From positions 1 to 64,000 of the forward strand of contig JAWQRO010000045.1 of the NCBI GenBank assembly GCA_033557835.1: a DNA stretch of 64,000 nucleotides, given 5' to 3'. Under the pieces are notes generated by a model. It searched no databases and had not been told where the DNA came from. It saw only the letters and a program-made list of their open reading frames with translations. Positions 43,690-57,526 of the stretch are shown here, in pieces. Position 1 is the stretch's first letter. Each line of letters opens with the position of its first letter. The translations under genes and the position numbers were made by a program. Source of the DNA: Helochares maculicollis. Lineage: Eukaryota; Arthropoda; Insecta; Coleoptera; Hydrophilidae.

Positions 43690-46600
43690 GTGTTTCATTT
43701 TCAAAAAAAAGGAAAAAGTTATAACCCTGCTAGAAATCTCTAGAAATGCTAGATGTGCCAAGATAAATTCGTAAAATCAATATTTAAAGTCAAGTTAGAA
43801 GTACAAAACAGATCAGCAATAAATGAGCCCTAAATTTTTAAATACAGAAAACATAAAACACGAATACAGTTCAAGTTCTTTACATGTTAAAGTAATTGAT
43901 AACATTATAAAAAACAACGCATTGAAAGGCAACATACTTTCATAGAAAGTAACGAATTCAAATGTATAACGATAGATGCGATATTATACAAATACGAATT
44001 ACTGCTAAGAGCAGTCAGTTTTATAAAGGTGATAACGAAAAATTTACAGAAATATGAATGAACAGTAGAATAGAGAAGACACGGAAATAAGCGCGGGAAG
44101 AACCAACATATTAGATAGTAATCTAACAAGCAACTTATTAGTAAACAAGCCAGTCGAAATTGTTAGCACATGAAAATCCAGACATATAACAAAACTAGGA
44201 AGGAGAGCGACAAATATGTACCATGCTTTTATCTAAACCGTGTTCGGGTTAAAAAATAGTGACAAAGATCATAGTGCATAACTCTTTAAGGGCACCAATA
44301 ATAGGGTATCTAAATGAAACTTAGGCAGCTGAAATAATACAACCACATAGTTACAATGAAACAAAATATCTAGCAAAGAAAATAACGCAATAGCTTTAAA
44401 AAGAAGGGATGATAGAAAAATAAGTTAGCAGTATAAAGGAAGTAGGACGAAAGTAAGGTAAGATCGTCAAAGAATAAAGTAAAAGAGTACAAAGTGGAAA
44501 AATGGGTGAGGTAGTCGCAAGATAATTGTGTCAATTTGTTGCGAAAATCTAATGCTAAACAACTATTTTAACGATAAGAAGGATAACTGTTATCGAATTT
44601 GTTATACTGTTTGAGGTATCTATCTAACAATAGATTTATGATAATTGTAATATTATAAATAGAGACTACCTATTTATTCAAACAATAGTTAAACTTATAG
44701 AGGCGCATTCTGCAAAAATTACGTAGATGACATATTTTTCATTGGGCAAAATATAACATCCGATAACATATTTCACCACTAGCCTTCAAAAATACAGTAA
44801 CTCAAACGACGCAATATGAACATCAACAGGATCATTGATAACAATAATTTAAGAGAATATTGTTGTTTAGTTCACTGCAATGATGTGTATTGATTTTTGA
44901 TTACAACGTTTAATTATTCAATATTATTACGTTTTCGGACAGAAAGTCTACGTAATAAAAAAATTGCCTGCTGAAACCTATAATAGGAGGCGAGGATGGT
45001 TTCCAGGAGGTAATCATTTTAATCGTATAAATTTCGATGTATACGTGACATTTTGCAATCAAATTAGGTGGTAGAAATGAGATGAACTCAATTTCCAAGG
45101 TGTTCACTTTCGTTCAGTTCGCGAGGGCCAAGACGAGCACGTCAGGTGTTTCATTTGAGGGGCGGGATGAGGCCGAGATAAATAGAGAGAACGAAATTTC
45201 GGACTTGACGTGTTCATTAATTTCGCATGAGCACGGGAGCACAATTTTAAATTGTAGTTTGCGAGATCGAAATTACGGGGACCTTACTAAATCAACCGAT
45301 GCGATATGATGGTCGGGTACATGAGGGACGACCCACATTGTGGGGAGGAACGAAAATAAATTACTTCTACTTTTAATTGAAATTTATAATAAAATATCTA
45401 GACTGTCCTTTTTCCGAGATTAAAATATTAGTTGATCGTATTTAGAAGCATGATTTCAATTTCTATATGTAGACATCAGTTAATCATTTGTGATCTGAGG
45501 CCTTGATATATCTTGTAAAGAGTGCGTTCGTATATTGAACGTGTAAAATTATATAATTATAAGTACTTTCATCACATTATAACAATACAACAGTGACTGC
45601 AAACCAATATATTTGAAAATAGATGTAATTTGAGCCTTAATTTTATTGTGGAAATATATAAGCCTAATTAAGGCGACAATGTTCAAACGGTAACAACTAC
45701 ATTTCTATTGTATTTTCATAAATTTATAACGGACCTAACCTTCTGCCTTTCGTTTATAATACCTAGCTTTCAGCGTGTTAACATAATCTAACAAATTTTC
45801 AAAACTCGTTCTGATAGCTGTTCATTTCTCAGCCGCTACGAATTTTTCTTTTAGAAAATTATTAAAACTTGCAGTTTTAATCAGACTGCAAAATAAACCG
45901 AAGGTTTATAATTGTATACACTGGGGACTAATTTATATGGATTAGCAAGTCATTGCTGCTTTGTCAAGGGAAAGGACGAATTGATGATAATATAACGACA
46001 CAATGCCAATGCAGCAGCACAAAAACTGTCGGTTTGTGTAGACAGTGAGTCATTACACATAAAATATATTAACTGCCAATGACACCCCGCATTATAACCA
46101 CCCACTTCTCGGAGCGCCTCCGCGCAGCTGAATACAATATTAATCTCCCTTAGCAGGGAACTAAAGAGAGAAGAGAACGAGACCAGAGTATATTGTGAAT
46201 CATGGCACGCAATTGTAATGGGGGAAGACGAAAAACCAATAAGGCCCGATTGGGTTGGACGGCGGTGAATGAATTGTCTTACACATGTCACTTGGAATGG
46301 CTGAAGGAAAAATAAATTTCCAAGAATACCTTCCACTGATAAATTATTCTTGAGGAGATATCAATTCCTTAACGACTCACAGTAACATTCTTAATTTTTG
46401 CGTCGCCTCAAGAATACAAATTATTAATCGTCTGTCAATAATAATATAATCTATTCTTCAGAGAGATGTGCAGAAAATTTTATCTACTATTAAGTATTTT
46501 AAAGCCATTATCTGTGAAGCTACAAAATAATTCTAAAGAGAAACACAAAATCTTAAGGAACGTTACGATTATTATTATTAAAACACAACTACACAAAATA

Positions 46601-47275
46601 TTTCGATATAGATGCATAATAAAAATGCTGCTAGGAAAATGCGAAAAATTGAAACAATACAAAACCATCCTCTGCTAAACACATACACAATACTGCTGTA
46701 AGCAAAGAAACATCAACATATAATATAAACATGTTAAGCCTCTTAATAATGATTTACGCTATAATAATAAATATTAATAGCTACGAAATTTTGCTGTAAA
46801 AACTAATTTGTAATATTATTCATGGAAACGAAAAATAACCATTATTTCATAAAACAAATTATGGATAAAAATATAGCTAATAAATCTAAAGGAATATGGA
46901 AAAGTCATTAAACAGATGAATATATTTAATAACTTAAAAAAAAGAAAAACTGAAGAAGTAGTTACAAATTCGCAAACCCAACCAATCCAAAATTAAACAA
47001 GATATATTCCACAAAAAGCTAATGTAAGTCTATGATATCAAACAAGATATTTAGACTACAAAGTTATTAAGCCAAGAAAATAAATTACTAAATGAAAACC
47101 TGAAAAGAAACCAGACCATAATGGAAGTCCAACAGCGGATCAAACGTGTGTTCCCCAAAATATTTCATACTGTTTAAATGTAACACCAAAAGTTAATTAA
47201 TTATTTAATGGTAACCCATTAAATACAAAAAGAAATAAGGCAAAGAGTAACATATCGTATACAACCGATAAGAAT
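43690..47275. other. gene-poor stretch
   Basis: AT-rich with no recognised domain. 45,080-45,340 and 46,080-46,300 are less AT-rich islands. A 128-codon minus-strand frame at 45,950-46,336 is the longest here and contains QPFQVTCVRQFIHRRPTQSG. I do not recognise it and see no supporting splice or promoter signal. Confidence 0.35.
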
Positions 47276-47278
47276 TAG

Positions 47279-47480
47279 GATGGTGCATAATTATTACGGC
47301 TGTTTTTCGCGCGACTGTTTTCTTAACTATTATGTTTTCATAAAAATATTCTTCTCTTCTTCAGGAACTAAAATACGTACCAAAAATCATCTTCATATTT
47401 GCCATATTATGTTCTACCATTTTGAAAAAGGTTGGAAGGGGGCAGAGTGATTTCGCGATCTTAACGAACCTTTTCTTTCC
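47279..47480 (+). mobile_element. 5' end of a mariner, solo fragment
   Basis: tggtgcataattattacggc and the following 190 bp match the starts of the copies at 10,870-11,100 and 51,580-52,600. It encodes HLHICHIMFYHFEKGWKGAE, then a stop and FRDLNEPF. The rest of the transposase is absent. Confidence 0.75.
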
Positions 47481-47699
47481 TAATTTTTGTCTCTATTTCT
47501 TTAGTTAGATTTTATATCATTATATTTGAGAAACCATTTTCTATGAATTTTTGTTTTAATTTTTTTCTTTGTTATTTTTGTAGAATTTCTTATCAGGCAT
47601 TTATAGAAAATGGTTGCCCAAACATAATGATAGAGAATCTAACAGAAACAGAAACAAATATTACAAAAGAAAAAGCTCACAAAGAAGAAACAACCACAT

Positions 47700-48170
47700 C
47701 AACACAAAACAAGTGTACGTCCCAATATTATATATGAACAAAGGTTCCAACATTTATAAGAAAACACTTAAATAACTTCACAAAAATTAAAAACTCGGAT
47801 CACCCAACATAAATCCGACAACAAATTACATCCTAATTGAACTACTCTAGCAATTCATAATCAATCAAACTAACACACATTTGACATTGAAAATACAAAA
47901 ATAATACAAACAGAAAAAAAACAAATACAGTCGTCTCTTTTTGGAAAGCCTTTATATTAAAACTTCTGAAAACATATGAATAATAAGGACGAAAAAATAG
48001 AAACCATTACTCATTTCATAATATCATGATACCTCTCAATCAACTATATGTCTAATTTTGAAAATAGTATTTGTAATTTACGAATCACTCAACAATAATT
48101 TGTTTGAGAATGCCTGATAGGGCGAAACGTTACAAGAAATAAATACAGTCTCAAAAAAGAGAACAATTTT
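47700..48170 (+). mobile_element. Penelope-like retroelement 3' end
   Basis: One frame reads QKLKTRITQHKSDNKLHPN, stop, TTLAIHNQSN, stop, HTFDIENTKIIQTEKKQ. After a one-base shift it continues SLYIKTSEN. This fits the end of the GIY-YIG endonuclease domain of Penelope-like elements (the H.FDFDN.KIL block and ESLYI.K). About 200 bp later, tgcctgatagggcgaaacgt and an A-rich AATAAA stretch resemble the 3' ends of such elements. The RT domain is not present. Family call from remembered motifs. Confidence 0.6.
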
Positions 48171-48253
48171 TAATTTATAACACCAAATAACTGTCGCTGA
48201 CCCACTAAATAAAAAAAATCCTGATAAAAATATCTAATCAGACAAAAAAATAA

Positions 48254-48257
<4 letters not shown>

Positions 48258-48310
<53 letters not shown>
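48258..48310. repeat. (TA)n microsatellite
   Basis: About 26 TA repeats without interruption. Confidence 0.97.
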
Positions 48311-48313
<3 letters not shown>

Positions 48314-51300
48314 CTGATACAAGGATCGATGCCAATTAAGAATCATTTACATTTTTTCCATAGAATTCTCGTTAATTGCCCACTTTCACCAAGTTATTGA
48401 ACTCGGAAAGCAGAAAATTCACCCAGAATGACACAATGATAATCTGATCACAATCGATCGCGATCGGTCTCAGAAGTTTCCCTGCAACTTTCTAACACTA
48501 ACGGAGAGCAGGTGCATAGCCGTGCAAGTAAAAGCATCATCGCACGTGCCATGCCAATTTTCCATTTGCTATATTCGCACAGCTATTCGATCGAATGTAT
48601 TATTCATAAAACAGTGGCAAGAGCAAGAAAGCAAAGAAAGAAATTTCGTTAAAATAAAACGCAAGCCATCCATCCATCCACATAGGCCATCGTATGCAAG
48701 GGGAAAGAAAATTCGATACAATTAATCTCCTTAGCGTTGGGGTCCTGAGACGTCTGGTGTCAAGTACACAAGTGCAATATGGGAATTCTGTTCACCTACA
48801 AGATTTGATACTTTAATCTTTAGCTGTCACAGAATGTAAGGGTGAACTTAAATTGAATCTGCCAATATCGTGTTTCGGGACTGTTTAATAGGTTTGCTAA
48901 TAATTTACGACGTCGTCTGCCGTTTTCCGATTGGGAACTTCAAATAAAAACGCGGAAATTCTCGTTATGTACATCCGTTTAGCGCGTTTTCAGGAACGGG
49001 GGGCAAAATCCAAATTATCCATAAATTTTGGGGGCTAACGCTAATTGATTTTTCGTCCGAGTTTGAGGTTGTCGCTGCGTTCCTAATTATTGACCCGGTT
49101 TCTAAACCAAGAAGCACCGTTTCATTTAAATTCGAGAGCAGATAAATTAGTAAGTTCAGTTTCGTAACGCAAAATTATAAAAATCAAATCAAATTGCTGT
49201 GTACCCGAAATAATTTATAAATTGTCTGACACAACGCCAAAATAATTTAAAAATAAGCCAGCAAACTGCATCCATCTGCATCATCAAACGAGGCACCCAA
49301 CCACAACACAAATTGTAACAATAATTGATAATACCATAAAACAGGATTTATTTTCACATGTAACCGTAAAAATATGCATGTACAAAATATAGCATTTTTC
49401 CTCGTAAAGCGAGTGAAATGTTATTTTAAATTCAACATTTCGTTACTTGTTTTGTGCACAAATACTTTCTATCAGTTCGTTTGTGTAATATTAACGGTAG
49501 CATTAAACTTTTATATCGTATTTGAAAAGAGTGCTTTTTAATATACATCGTAATTCATTTCGGCTTCCAATTACGCCTGTCATTTTTACACCACTTTTAC
49601 TTTTTCAAATTACTCGCGCTACATCAAACTAGTTCAAACACATCAACACCTGATCCGAACGAAACGAAAATAAGAAAGTAATTATTCTGTTTAACATGTC
49701 CAAATTAATTACTCAAACAGCCAACCACTTGAATAATAATAATATATATTTTTTTATAATTGACTTCTAATTTTATAATTAAAAAACATGAAAACGTTTT
49801 TAAATATGTTTAGGCACAACTTTACAAGCAGGACATCTTGCAGTGACATATGCTCTGAAAAGTAAGACCTTGTATACCTTACATATTATTATGTAATTTA
49901 TTATGATTTACCAGAAACATTGACTTATCACATATCCACATATCCAATATGTATGAAGATATTTCTTTGAATAATAATAAAGTTGTGTCGAAATAACTAA
50001 TATAATTAATAAATAACTGTTTAATCATTTATATTTCAAATGCTAAAATAACTTATCTGTTGATCATTAAAATCTATTTTCCATTTTAAATTTGGTTTAA
50101 TTGGTTATAATTGCAAATAAGTTTTATTAAAAACTACTTTTTATTTCGCGAAATTTACGAATTGCAAACATTGCTTATGCATGATTTCTAAGAGTATAGA
50201 AAAATTAATTTTTGAAATAAAAGCGTCGATCATCTAAATAAACTTGCTTAGTAGTTTATTAAAATAACAGAAGAAATGAAACACGTCAAGATTATTATCT
50301 CAAATAAGAACTTTTTCTCTTCTGTACAAAATTTGTTTACGAGTACAACCCCGAACTTTTAATTACAATTTCTTTAGAAAATACCGCCTCAGCACTGGTT
50401 TTCGCGACTTTATCTAATTTCATTTCGAATTGTGCGCCGGGTACCCTTGCTCTGAAGGAAAGAGATGTCGTTGCCGTTGCCGTGTCTTTGTAAAGAGGGA
50501 TAATAATAACAAAAGCAGAATGGAAGGTCGCAAACAATGCAATTTTGTTACCCGCCGCCTTTCAATCCAATTAATTAAATTCTACGGTTTTATATAATTA
50601 AAAATGAGATTTTTTTACCACTACCTACCAAAAAGCAAAGAACAGAGGGTAAAGTGAACAAATAATGTTATCGTGAACAAAATAAAGTATTGTACAAAAT
50701 CTATGCACGAATATTTTGCGTAACAATTTGAATAAATGACGAGCTGATTAGCGAACATCTTGCTGAATCCGCCCAACTGAAGAAAGTAAAATATCTTAGA
50801 CAAACTGTCTTTTTGGCATAGGCAGTAAATAAAAAAGGAATAAAACATAGAACGTAATCTTTAAAATTTAATTAACAAACAGGCGGTTATTTTTTTCTGT
50901 TGCATATATACATATAAAAATATATAGATTTATGTTCATAACCAAGTTCTCAGCAGTTTTGATACCCCATCTGATATGATAGTTTTTCTAGTTACTCCAA
51001 TTTTAAGATTTAAATAAAATGAAGTAATTGAAGGAGTATCATTACTACTTTTAAGTGTAACAAACCACCCTTAGTTCTATAAATGTCAGGATAGTTTATC
51101 TTCTTCGGTCTTCTTTTACAATAATATTTTTCTTAATTTGTACACACTGTCGGTGGTTTGTCTTCTTGGTCTCAAATACGTGTATCTTTAATTCTCTCTT
51201 CAGCATCTTTTTTCTAGGATTCTTGTAGCTAATTTGAACCCCTTTAATCTATTGGTATTATCAGATTATTCCCATAGTTTTTAGCCAATTCTGCCCAATT

Positions 51301-51540
51301 CATTTAATTTCTCTTAAATCATTTGACCATCTCTAGGACTATGGAAATAAAATCTGATTTAATGTGAAGGCATTCTTGTGTGGGTTCTCTAGAATTCATC
51401 AACTCTCAATTAGGCAACTAAATGTTAAATATTTTTAATTTTTGTATAGACGTATGTCGGCGGTCATTCTAATGCTATCAATTAATAATTAGTTTTGAAT
51501 TCTTCTTTGATAATAAAGTACACGTCTTAAGAAATTTCTG
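48311..51540. other. gene-poor stretch
   Basis: No exon or transposon recognised. 48,400-48,740, 48,880-49,140 and 50,340-50,570 are less AT-rich and carry only short unassigned frames. A minus frame at 50,337-50,537 contains SLSFRARVPGAQFEMKLDKV, of unknown nature. Confidence 0.35.
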
Positions 51541-51579
51541 AAAAATGCATCTCAAATTTATATAAATGATTATTTCGGA

Positions 51580-52600
51580 ACATAGTCACCACCCACTTCA
51601 AGATCAGCTTCCCAGGTACTTGGCAGTAGATCTGTTCCACGGGCGAAGAAGTCACGATTTTTGGAGGCGATCCATGCGTCAACATCACCCACCAAGTCAT
51701 CCAAATTGTCGTAAAAAATCTGTTACTTTGCCAGTTTTTAAATAAGCGATTGACCTTGTAGTCTGTAGGAGCTTCGGTTGGTGAATATGGCGGATGAGTG
51801 ACCAGATCCTATCTCTTCTCAGCAATCGATACTACGACTCGATGTTCAGCCTGAGGACGGACATTATTGTGATGAAAGACGATACTGTTGTGTGAAGGCA
51901 GTAATGTTGACCCAGATAGACGTTGCACTTAATGTTGCACTGTCACTTGCCATTTTTGTCTGAGATTCGCCTTTGTTGCCGTTCATCCGCGCCGTTAAAT
52001 CAATATCAAATATCGTTCGATATGATTTCCCAGTAGCAGATTCCGCTTCTGTGCCCCCAGACACATCACATAGCCTTCTTACAGTGGATGCCTTTTGGAA
52101 TTTGATTTCATGCGATACCTCGCGATATGTAAACCTTCTTTTCTTTCGTTTGACGTTTTTGAACAACCACGATTCATCCCCTGTAACAAGATTTTTAAAA
52201 CATGGTCTTTGTTCGTTTCGCTGCAGTAAATCGGTAAAACTGCCTACCCGTCCTGCTTTGTTGTTGTTGGTGAGCTCGTCAGGGACTATCCAGCTAGTTT
52301 CCACACTTTACCGAGCTTTTTGAGACGACACACGATCAGTGACCATCTTTCAACTTGACTTTTGCTAGTTGTTTCTTTGCCGAAAAGTTCGTTGAGGTCG
52401 CGACACTACTCTTCCTCCTTCCAACCTTTCTCAAAATGGTAGAGCATAATATGGCGAATATGAAGATAATTTTCGGTACGCATTTTTGATCCTGAAGGAG
52501 AAAAGATTATTTTTATGAAAAAATAATAATCAAAACTTCAATTTTTCAAGAAAACAATAGCGCGAAGAAATGCGGCATTAACAAGCATTAAGATGAACAA
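51580..52600 (-). mobile_element. decayed mariner transposon
   Basis: On the minus strand from about 52,480: RTENYLHIRHIMLYHFEKGW (N-terminus), then the frame 52,304-51,864 with FTDLLQRNEQRPCFKNLVTG and DESWLFKNVKRKKRR (first catalytic Asp). After frame changes come HPPYSPTEAPTDY near 51,790 (third Asp) and a tail with DAWIASKNRDFFARGTDLLP at about 51,690-51,625. The second catalytic block is poorly preserved. The 5' end matches the solo pieces at 10,870-11,100 and 47,279-47,480. Confidence 0.8.
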
Positions 52601-52604
52601 TGCA

Positions 52605-55600
52605 ACAAGGTAATAGATTCTTCCACATTGAATATTTAATGTTCTACAAAAAATCATTTAATCAACGGTTAGCATGGGATGGGAGTTGTCCGTGATTGTA
52701 AAACTGATTTTAAATCAATTAAATTGGCTTCTCTATTGCTACGAACAACATTTCTTGGCAGAGTAACACGGTACCAGATCGATACATAAGAAGCGCGCTT
52801 TTATGGTATGGTTGTTAAGATTTTGAGGACACAACGTTTATTAGTCTAGAATGTGTAGATTCATATACAATATGCTAATCCTGAAAGTTAGTTTTCCAAA
52901 ATAATGCAAGTTTTTTGTATTTAATATGAAGCCTATTAACATTCCAAACGACTAAAAATGTTTTTTTCGGTTGCCTCTTTAAAATTTTAAACTCCTCTTG
53001 GGATCACTGCCATATGATCATTTTGACCAATGTGTTACAAACATGAAGGGGTATAATTTTGCGTACTGAGACTTTCTGCTCATGATTCTTACCTCTGTAT
53101 CCATAAAATATCTTTTTTGGTATAAATGCTTGGTCAATTTACAAGGACATTTACAACCATATATTATCATCTGACAATGCTATTGCATTTTAAGTACTAA
53201 AACTTGTTTTGCCACGATCATTACGAATCTATGCACGAAATTTTTAAGGATTCAGATTAATATAAAAGTTTTGTTTTCAAAATTTAAGTGATGCTTTGAA
53301 ACATCGATTTTGCAAGAACTATTTTTAAAGCCACTAAATTTAAAGAAAGTGATAGTTATCTAGATAATCTAGAAGGCATTTCAAAGTCTTGACAGAAGCA
53401 TTGAAGGTTTAATCGATAGATACACAAGTTATGTAAAATGATGGACGATGTACTGTATATAATTATGCGGAATTAGTTATATATTAAAAGTTGAAGTGTA
53501 ATTTGAGCAACTAAGGACTGCTATACTTTAGCATGAATTTCTTTTAGCAACAGAGTGATATATCCTAGTAATACACCTGGAAAATGCAACTCATATCGGA
53601 ATGAAAGACTGGTGCTGCAGGAACAGGAATTGTTGGTGCCGCAAATGATTCAACAACTCTTAAAATTTTATTAATTCAAGCGAGCGATTATGACATCCTG
53701 CAACTAATGATAAGGAACAAGAACAAATAATAATCATGATTATTCTATGAAACATGTCTATGTGAGGAGTTCATATCGGGAATGGTAAGGTATGAGCTTG
53801 CTCTTGAGAATTAAATAAATCTAAAAGCGTGGTTGTTTTGTAACCATGGAACCGTATGCCAAATTTTGGTTTTTGAAAACGAGAGAAAACAATACGATAA
53901 TCTGCCATGTAATTTAAAATAATGTATTTATCTCTCGAATTCCATCTTAACCGTTCTCATCATATGCAAACACGAAAAGAAAGAATGTTGAAAAACTAGA
54001 CTTTATTGTTAAAGATGTTAGTCTTTTTATTTTAACATTCAAGAATTGTTTAGTTCCGTTCTTGTATTTTACACAACTTTAGATCACATAAAAATGTTAT
54101 ATAAAGTCTTGCGTATGCTAAAATACATTATATTCTTGAAACATTATGACATATTTGGTTCATGTAACAATGAATCCATTAGTATTGTATACATCGTTCT
54201 GTCGCTTGCAACTTTCATGTCCCATAACAAGAAAACCACATGAGACATACATAAAAAATCACAAACATTTAATTTATTTTGCTAATTTGTGTGAATTGTA
54301 TTTGTAGAATATCGGACCAAACACCTTGAATAAACTTTTAAGTAGCTCCACATATTTAATATTTATGCCAGAAATTAAAAGTAGCGCTTCTGGAATTTCT
54401 ATCATACTTCCTTATAAGCGTTGACTTCTTTTGGCTGCGCTGTAGTGTGTTCTAAGAAAGAGCTAAATAGAAGGACATTAAGCATTCATTTTTAATATGA
54501 AATTTTGAAATAATCTACGTAGTTGCAGTTTTCCTTCGTTGCTAGAAAAACGATTTAATTACAGCAATTGTGCAATTTATACCGTATCGAAAAAGAAATC
54601 TTTGCAGGATGCCTTTGAGATTGTCTCGATTCATCTGCACCTAGCAATGCGAAAATCTTATACAATGAGCATGACCTCTTAATTGTGAAGAGCCTTGTAC
54701 AGACGTCGATTCAGCTACATAATTGATTGCATGTCTCTAAGCATAGCAATTAAACTTCCTCTCAAGTAACTTGGCCATTACTGGCGTTACGTCGAGACTG
54801 TTTGCACCTTGTTAGAAAGGGAATTATCAGTTAGGTGTACATAGATAATATAAGAAGGGCGCATTTAATTAGACATAAACTTCCGTCCTACACTTGAGCA
54901 GCTCATCTGTAGATTATGTAGCGAGAGAACGTGGCAGATGCATTATTTGAGTTAGTTATGTAAGACGTGACTGTCGAGCGTCGACAGTATTTCAAAGTTG
55001 TGCCATGGCAGAATAATGAACCCACCGTTGCTGCTTTCGGCCTGTTTTATCAGCCCATCCAACTTTACCAGTCCTCTTCTCTCTGTCTTTCTCGTTTGCA
55101 CACATCTCTAGGGCGGTTCTCGCAAGGCCCTCCCTATCACCAAGCTGCTCCTTGCAGCCAGGATGCTTCCCGGTTTCTATCCTCTAACAATCTTTCTGTG
55201 CTAGGCCTCTCTTCTTAGTCAAAAACCACTAAACAGCAAGGCCCGCTCTTCGCCATCAAGCCGCTGCAAACCAAGCTAGGTTGTCTCTCCAAGTCGCGTT
55301 GTCTCCAACCCAACCAACGTACTACGGGATGTCATCTCTTAAGAAGCTTAAGCCTCTCACCCTGTGTGTTTGCGCATAAAGGCACCTATTAAACAATGAA
55401 ATCGTAGTTTATAGTTCGAGGGTATTCGCTTATCTAACCATAGAACTTGCCTAACAATTGTGTAAGACGATTTTGAATTGGTTTTGCAACGTTCTATAGT
55501 TGTAAATAATTAACGTAATAATTCTTCAATGTTACTCTGTTTAAGATCGTATTGAATTTATGTTTCCCTACTCGTCTTACAAATCTGCATTTAAATGTAA

Positions 55601-56600
55601 AAATAGGAGTATGGCATAATAATTTAATGATCGTACAATAAATCTGTTCGGTAAAATTATTGTTAAACGAACGTGCCGCTCGTAAGTATTCTTTAAGGAA
55701 ACTTGCGTTATTATGCAAGATAATTTAGCAAACTCGTAAACTTGAAACATTCTTTTGTAATTATGAAATGCATTTCTTTAAATATTTCCGGGCTAAACTA
55801 TGACAAATCAAATTTATTTAAATGTGATTAAAGCAATCTATATTGAAATATATAGATTGCTTTAATCACGGAGACGGAATTTCTTCCTAATCAAACAAAT
55901 TCAAAATATTCTGAAGACATTATTATTTGAATAGGAACCTTTCAGTGAAAACTTTTAAAGAAATTCACTAAGATTGAAAATTGATTTTCCTCGTTCACTT
56001 TAGTGATCACGGAGCATATCACAATAAGTTGTTTTCAGCAATAATAAAAACTCAACCTTCTGCCAGTAATAAATACACGTGTTCAGAGAACAAAGTAATG
56101 ACATAGTAAACTCGCATCTAATTATCGAAAAATAGATAAAAAGGAGGTTGCCTGTTCCTTCACTCAAACACAGCTACAGTAAGGACGTTAGAATGGCCCT
56201 TGCGTCACGTTCACTTCACGTAATTTATATTTTATGATGCGACCTTTGTGATTTTATCGTCCGTATCAGTAGCAACGAGAGGACGAGCAATTAAAATTTT
56301 AACTCGGCTTGATTAACCTTTTACAAAGTTCATTCATTTGGAACGCAGATAGAACGTCAAGTGCCTTTCCTTCCAACACTTAATTTTTGTGTCATCAATT
56401 AACAAATTGTGTTTTGTAGTGCGTATATTAAAACTGACGAATGGCAAATTATACTGTTTTTACGAAAACAGCTCCTGTTGTCACCACAAGAATTTTTAAT
56501 TTCACACTAGTGCTCATAAGACTTTCCAAATAGGTATAAAATATGAAAGCAGCGCAAAAACTATTGATTTTCAGTGGATACCGTAAACTTTTAGCGTGAG
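52605..56600. other. gene-poor stretch
   Basis: No recognisable gene. 54,950-55,400 is less AT-rich and has an 83-codon plus frame (54,967-55,218) rich in Ser, Gln and Leu without known motifs. 56,150-56,350 is a second, smaller island. A perfect hairpin at 55,824-55,869 is listed separately. Confidence 0.35.
55824..55869. repeat. perfect 20-bp hairpin
   Basis: The arm gtgattaaagcaatctatat (55,824-55,843) is exactly complementary to 55,850-55,869, with the six-base loop tgaaat between. Pairing stops at both ends. Too short for a typical miRNA precursor. Confidence 0.95.
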
Positions 56601-57061
56601 TACAATATGTCTGAAAGTTTACATTATATACATGTTTCCAACTTTAGAGAAAAAAATTGTCAACAACTCTTGCCCAATTGGTATGACCGAAGTAAAAACA
56701 GTGAAGCAGCAATAAATGCATTTTATAAAAAGTTAATCAAAAATGCAGTGATTATAAAATATATAGAAGGTCACCCAAGAAATAATTAGGATAAATGGAA
56801 ACAAGAAGACATTGGTACTCATCAAGATGTAATATTGTTAGACGAAAACTTGATATTTCTAGAGTAAGATACAATTCAACACCAGGTACAAATGAACAAT
56901 TTCAACAAAATTCAAAAGCATGCTTTCACTATTGGTCTATTGACAGAGGGAAAAAAGTATGAAATTATAGAAAAATATCTTTAGTTTGTAATACAACTGC
57001 TTGAAAAAACCTTAAACAAATAGTAGTAGATATCTTGGAAAGATTTGAATATATTTAGAAG

Positions 57062-57520
57062 ATGTATGTCAACGAGAACAGCACTAGTATAATTGACTTA
57101 AATAATTTGGCAATAAGATGTACAACAAAAGAAGTATTGAAAAGTATTTTAAATAATAAAGTTCAATATGTGAAAGTAGATTCTGCAATTAATGAACCAC
57201 AATATGTTCAGACATTAGTTCCACAAAGGACAGTCCTGGGTCCCTTACCATTTCTAATAAATATTAATGATCTTACAAACATACAATAAAAAGCAATAGC
57301 TGGAAAACAATCTACTTAAGTTGGAAGAGGATGGTGCATTCAACTTTAGTGAAGTCCTGGATGCTTTACGCAAATAAATTTTGGGGAGTAGCGTATACGG
57401 TATACGTATAAAATATTTGACACCACTCACAATTTTATAAATTAAAACTGATCATTAAAAATCCATTAAGATTTCCTGCAGAAAGGTTATTCAAAGAGGT
57501 CGAAGTGTTGGATGTTCGAG
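57062..57520 (+). mobile_element. LINE reverse transcriptase remnant
   Basis: The frame 57,062-57,289 contains NNKVQYVKVDSAINEPQYV and LVPQRTVLGPLPFLININDL, a decayed form of the RT signature GVPQGTVLGPLLFLIYINDL. Further on, NPLRFPAERLFKEVEVLDVR at about 57,455-57,515 resembles the C-terminal extension of the same kind of protein. The segment with the active-site Asp pair between them is gone. The next element starts right after it. Confidence 0.65.
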
Positions 57521-57526
57521 AATTAT

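Noticed and set aside
45950..46336. 128-codon minus-strand frame as a gene
   Set aside because: No recognisable domain, no supporting signals, and frames of this length can arise by chance in a less AT-rich patch.
55824..55869. Hairpin as a microRNA precursor
   Set aside because: The stem is only 20 bp and perfectly paired, shorter than a usual precursor, and its loop is six bases.
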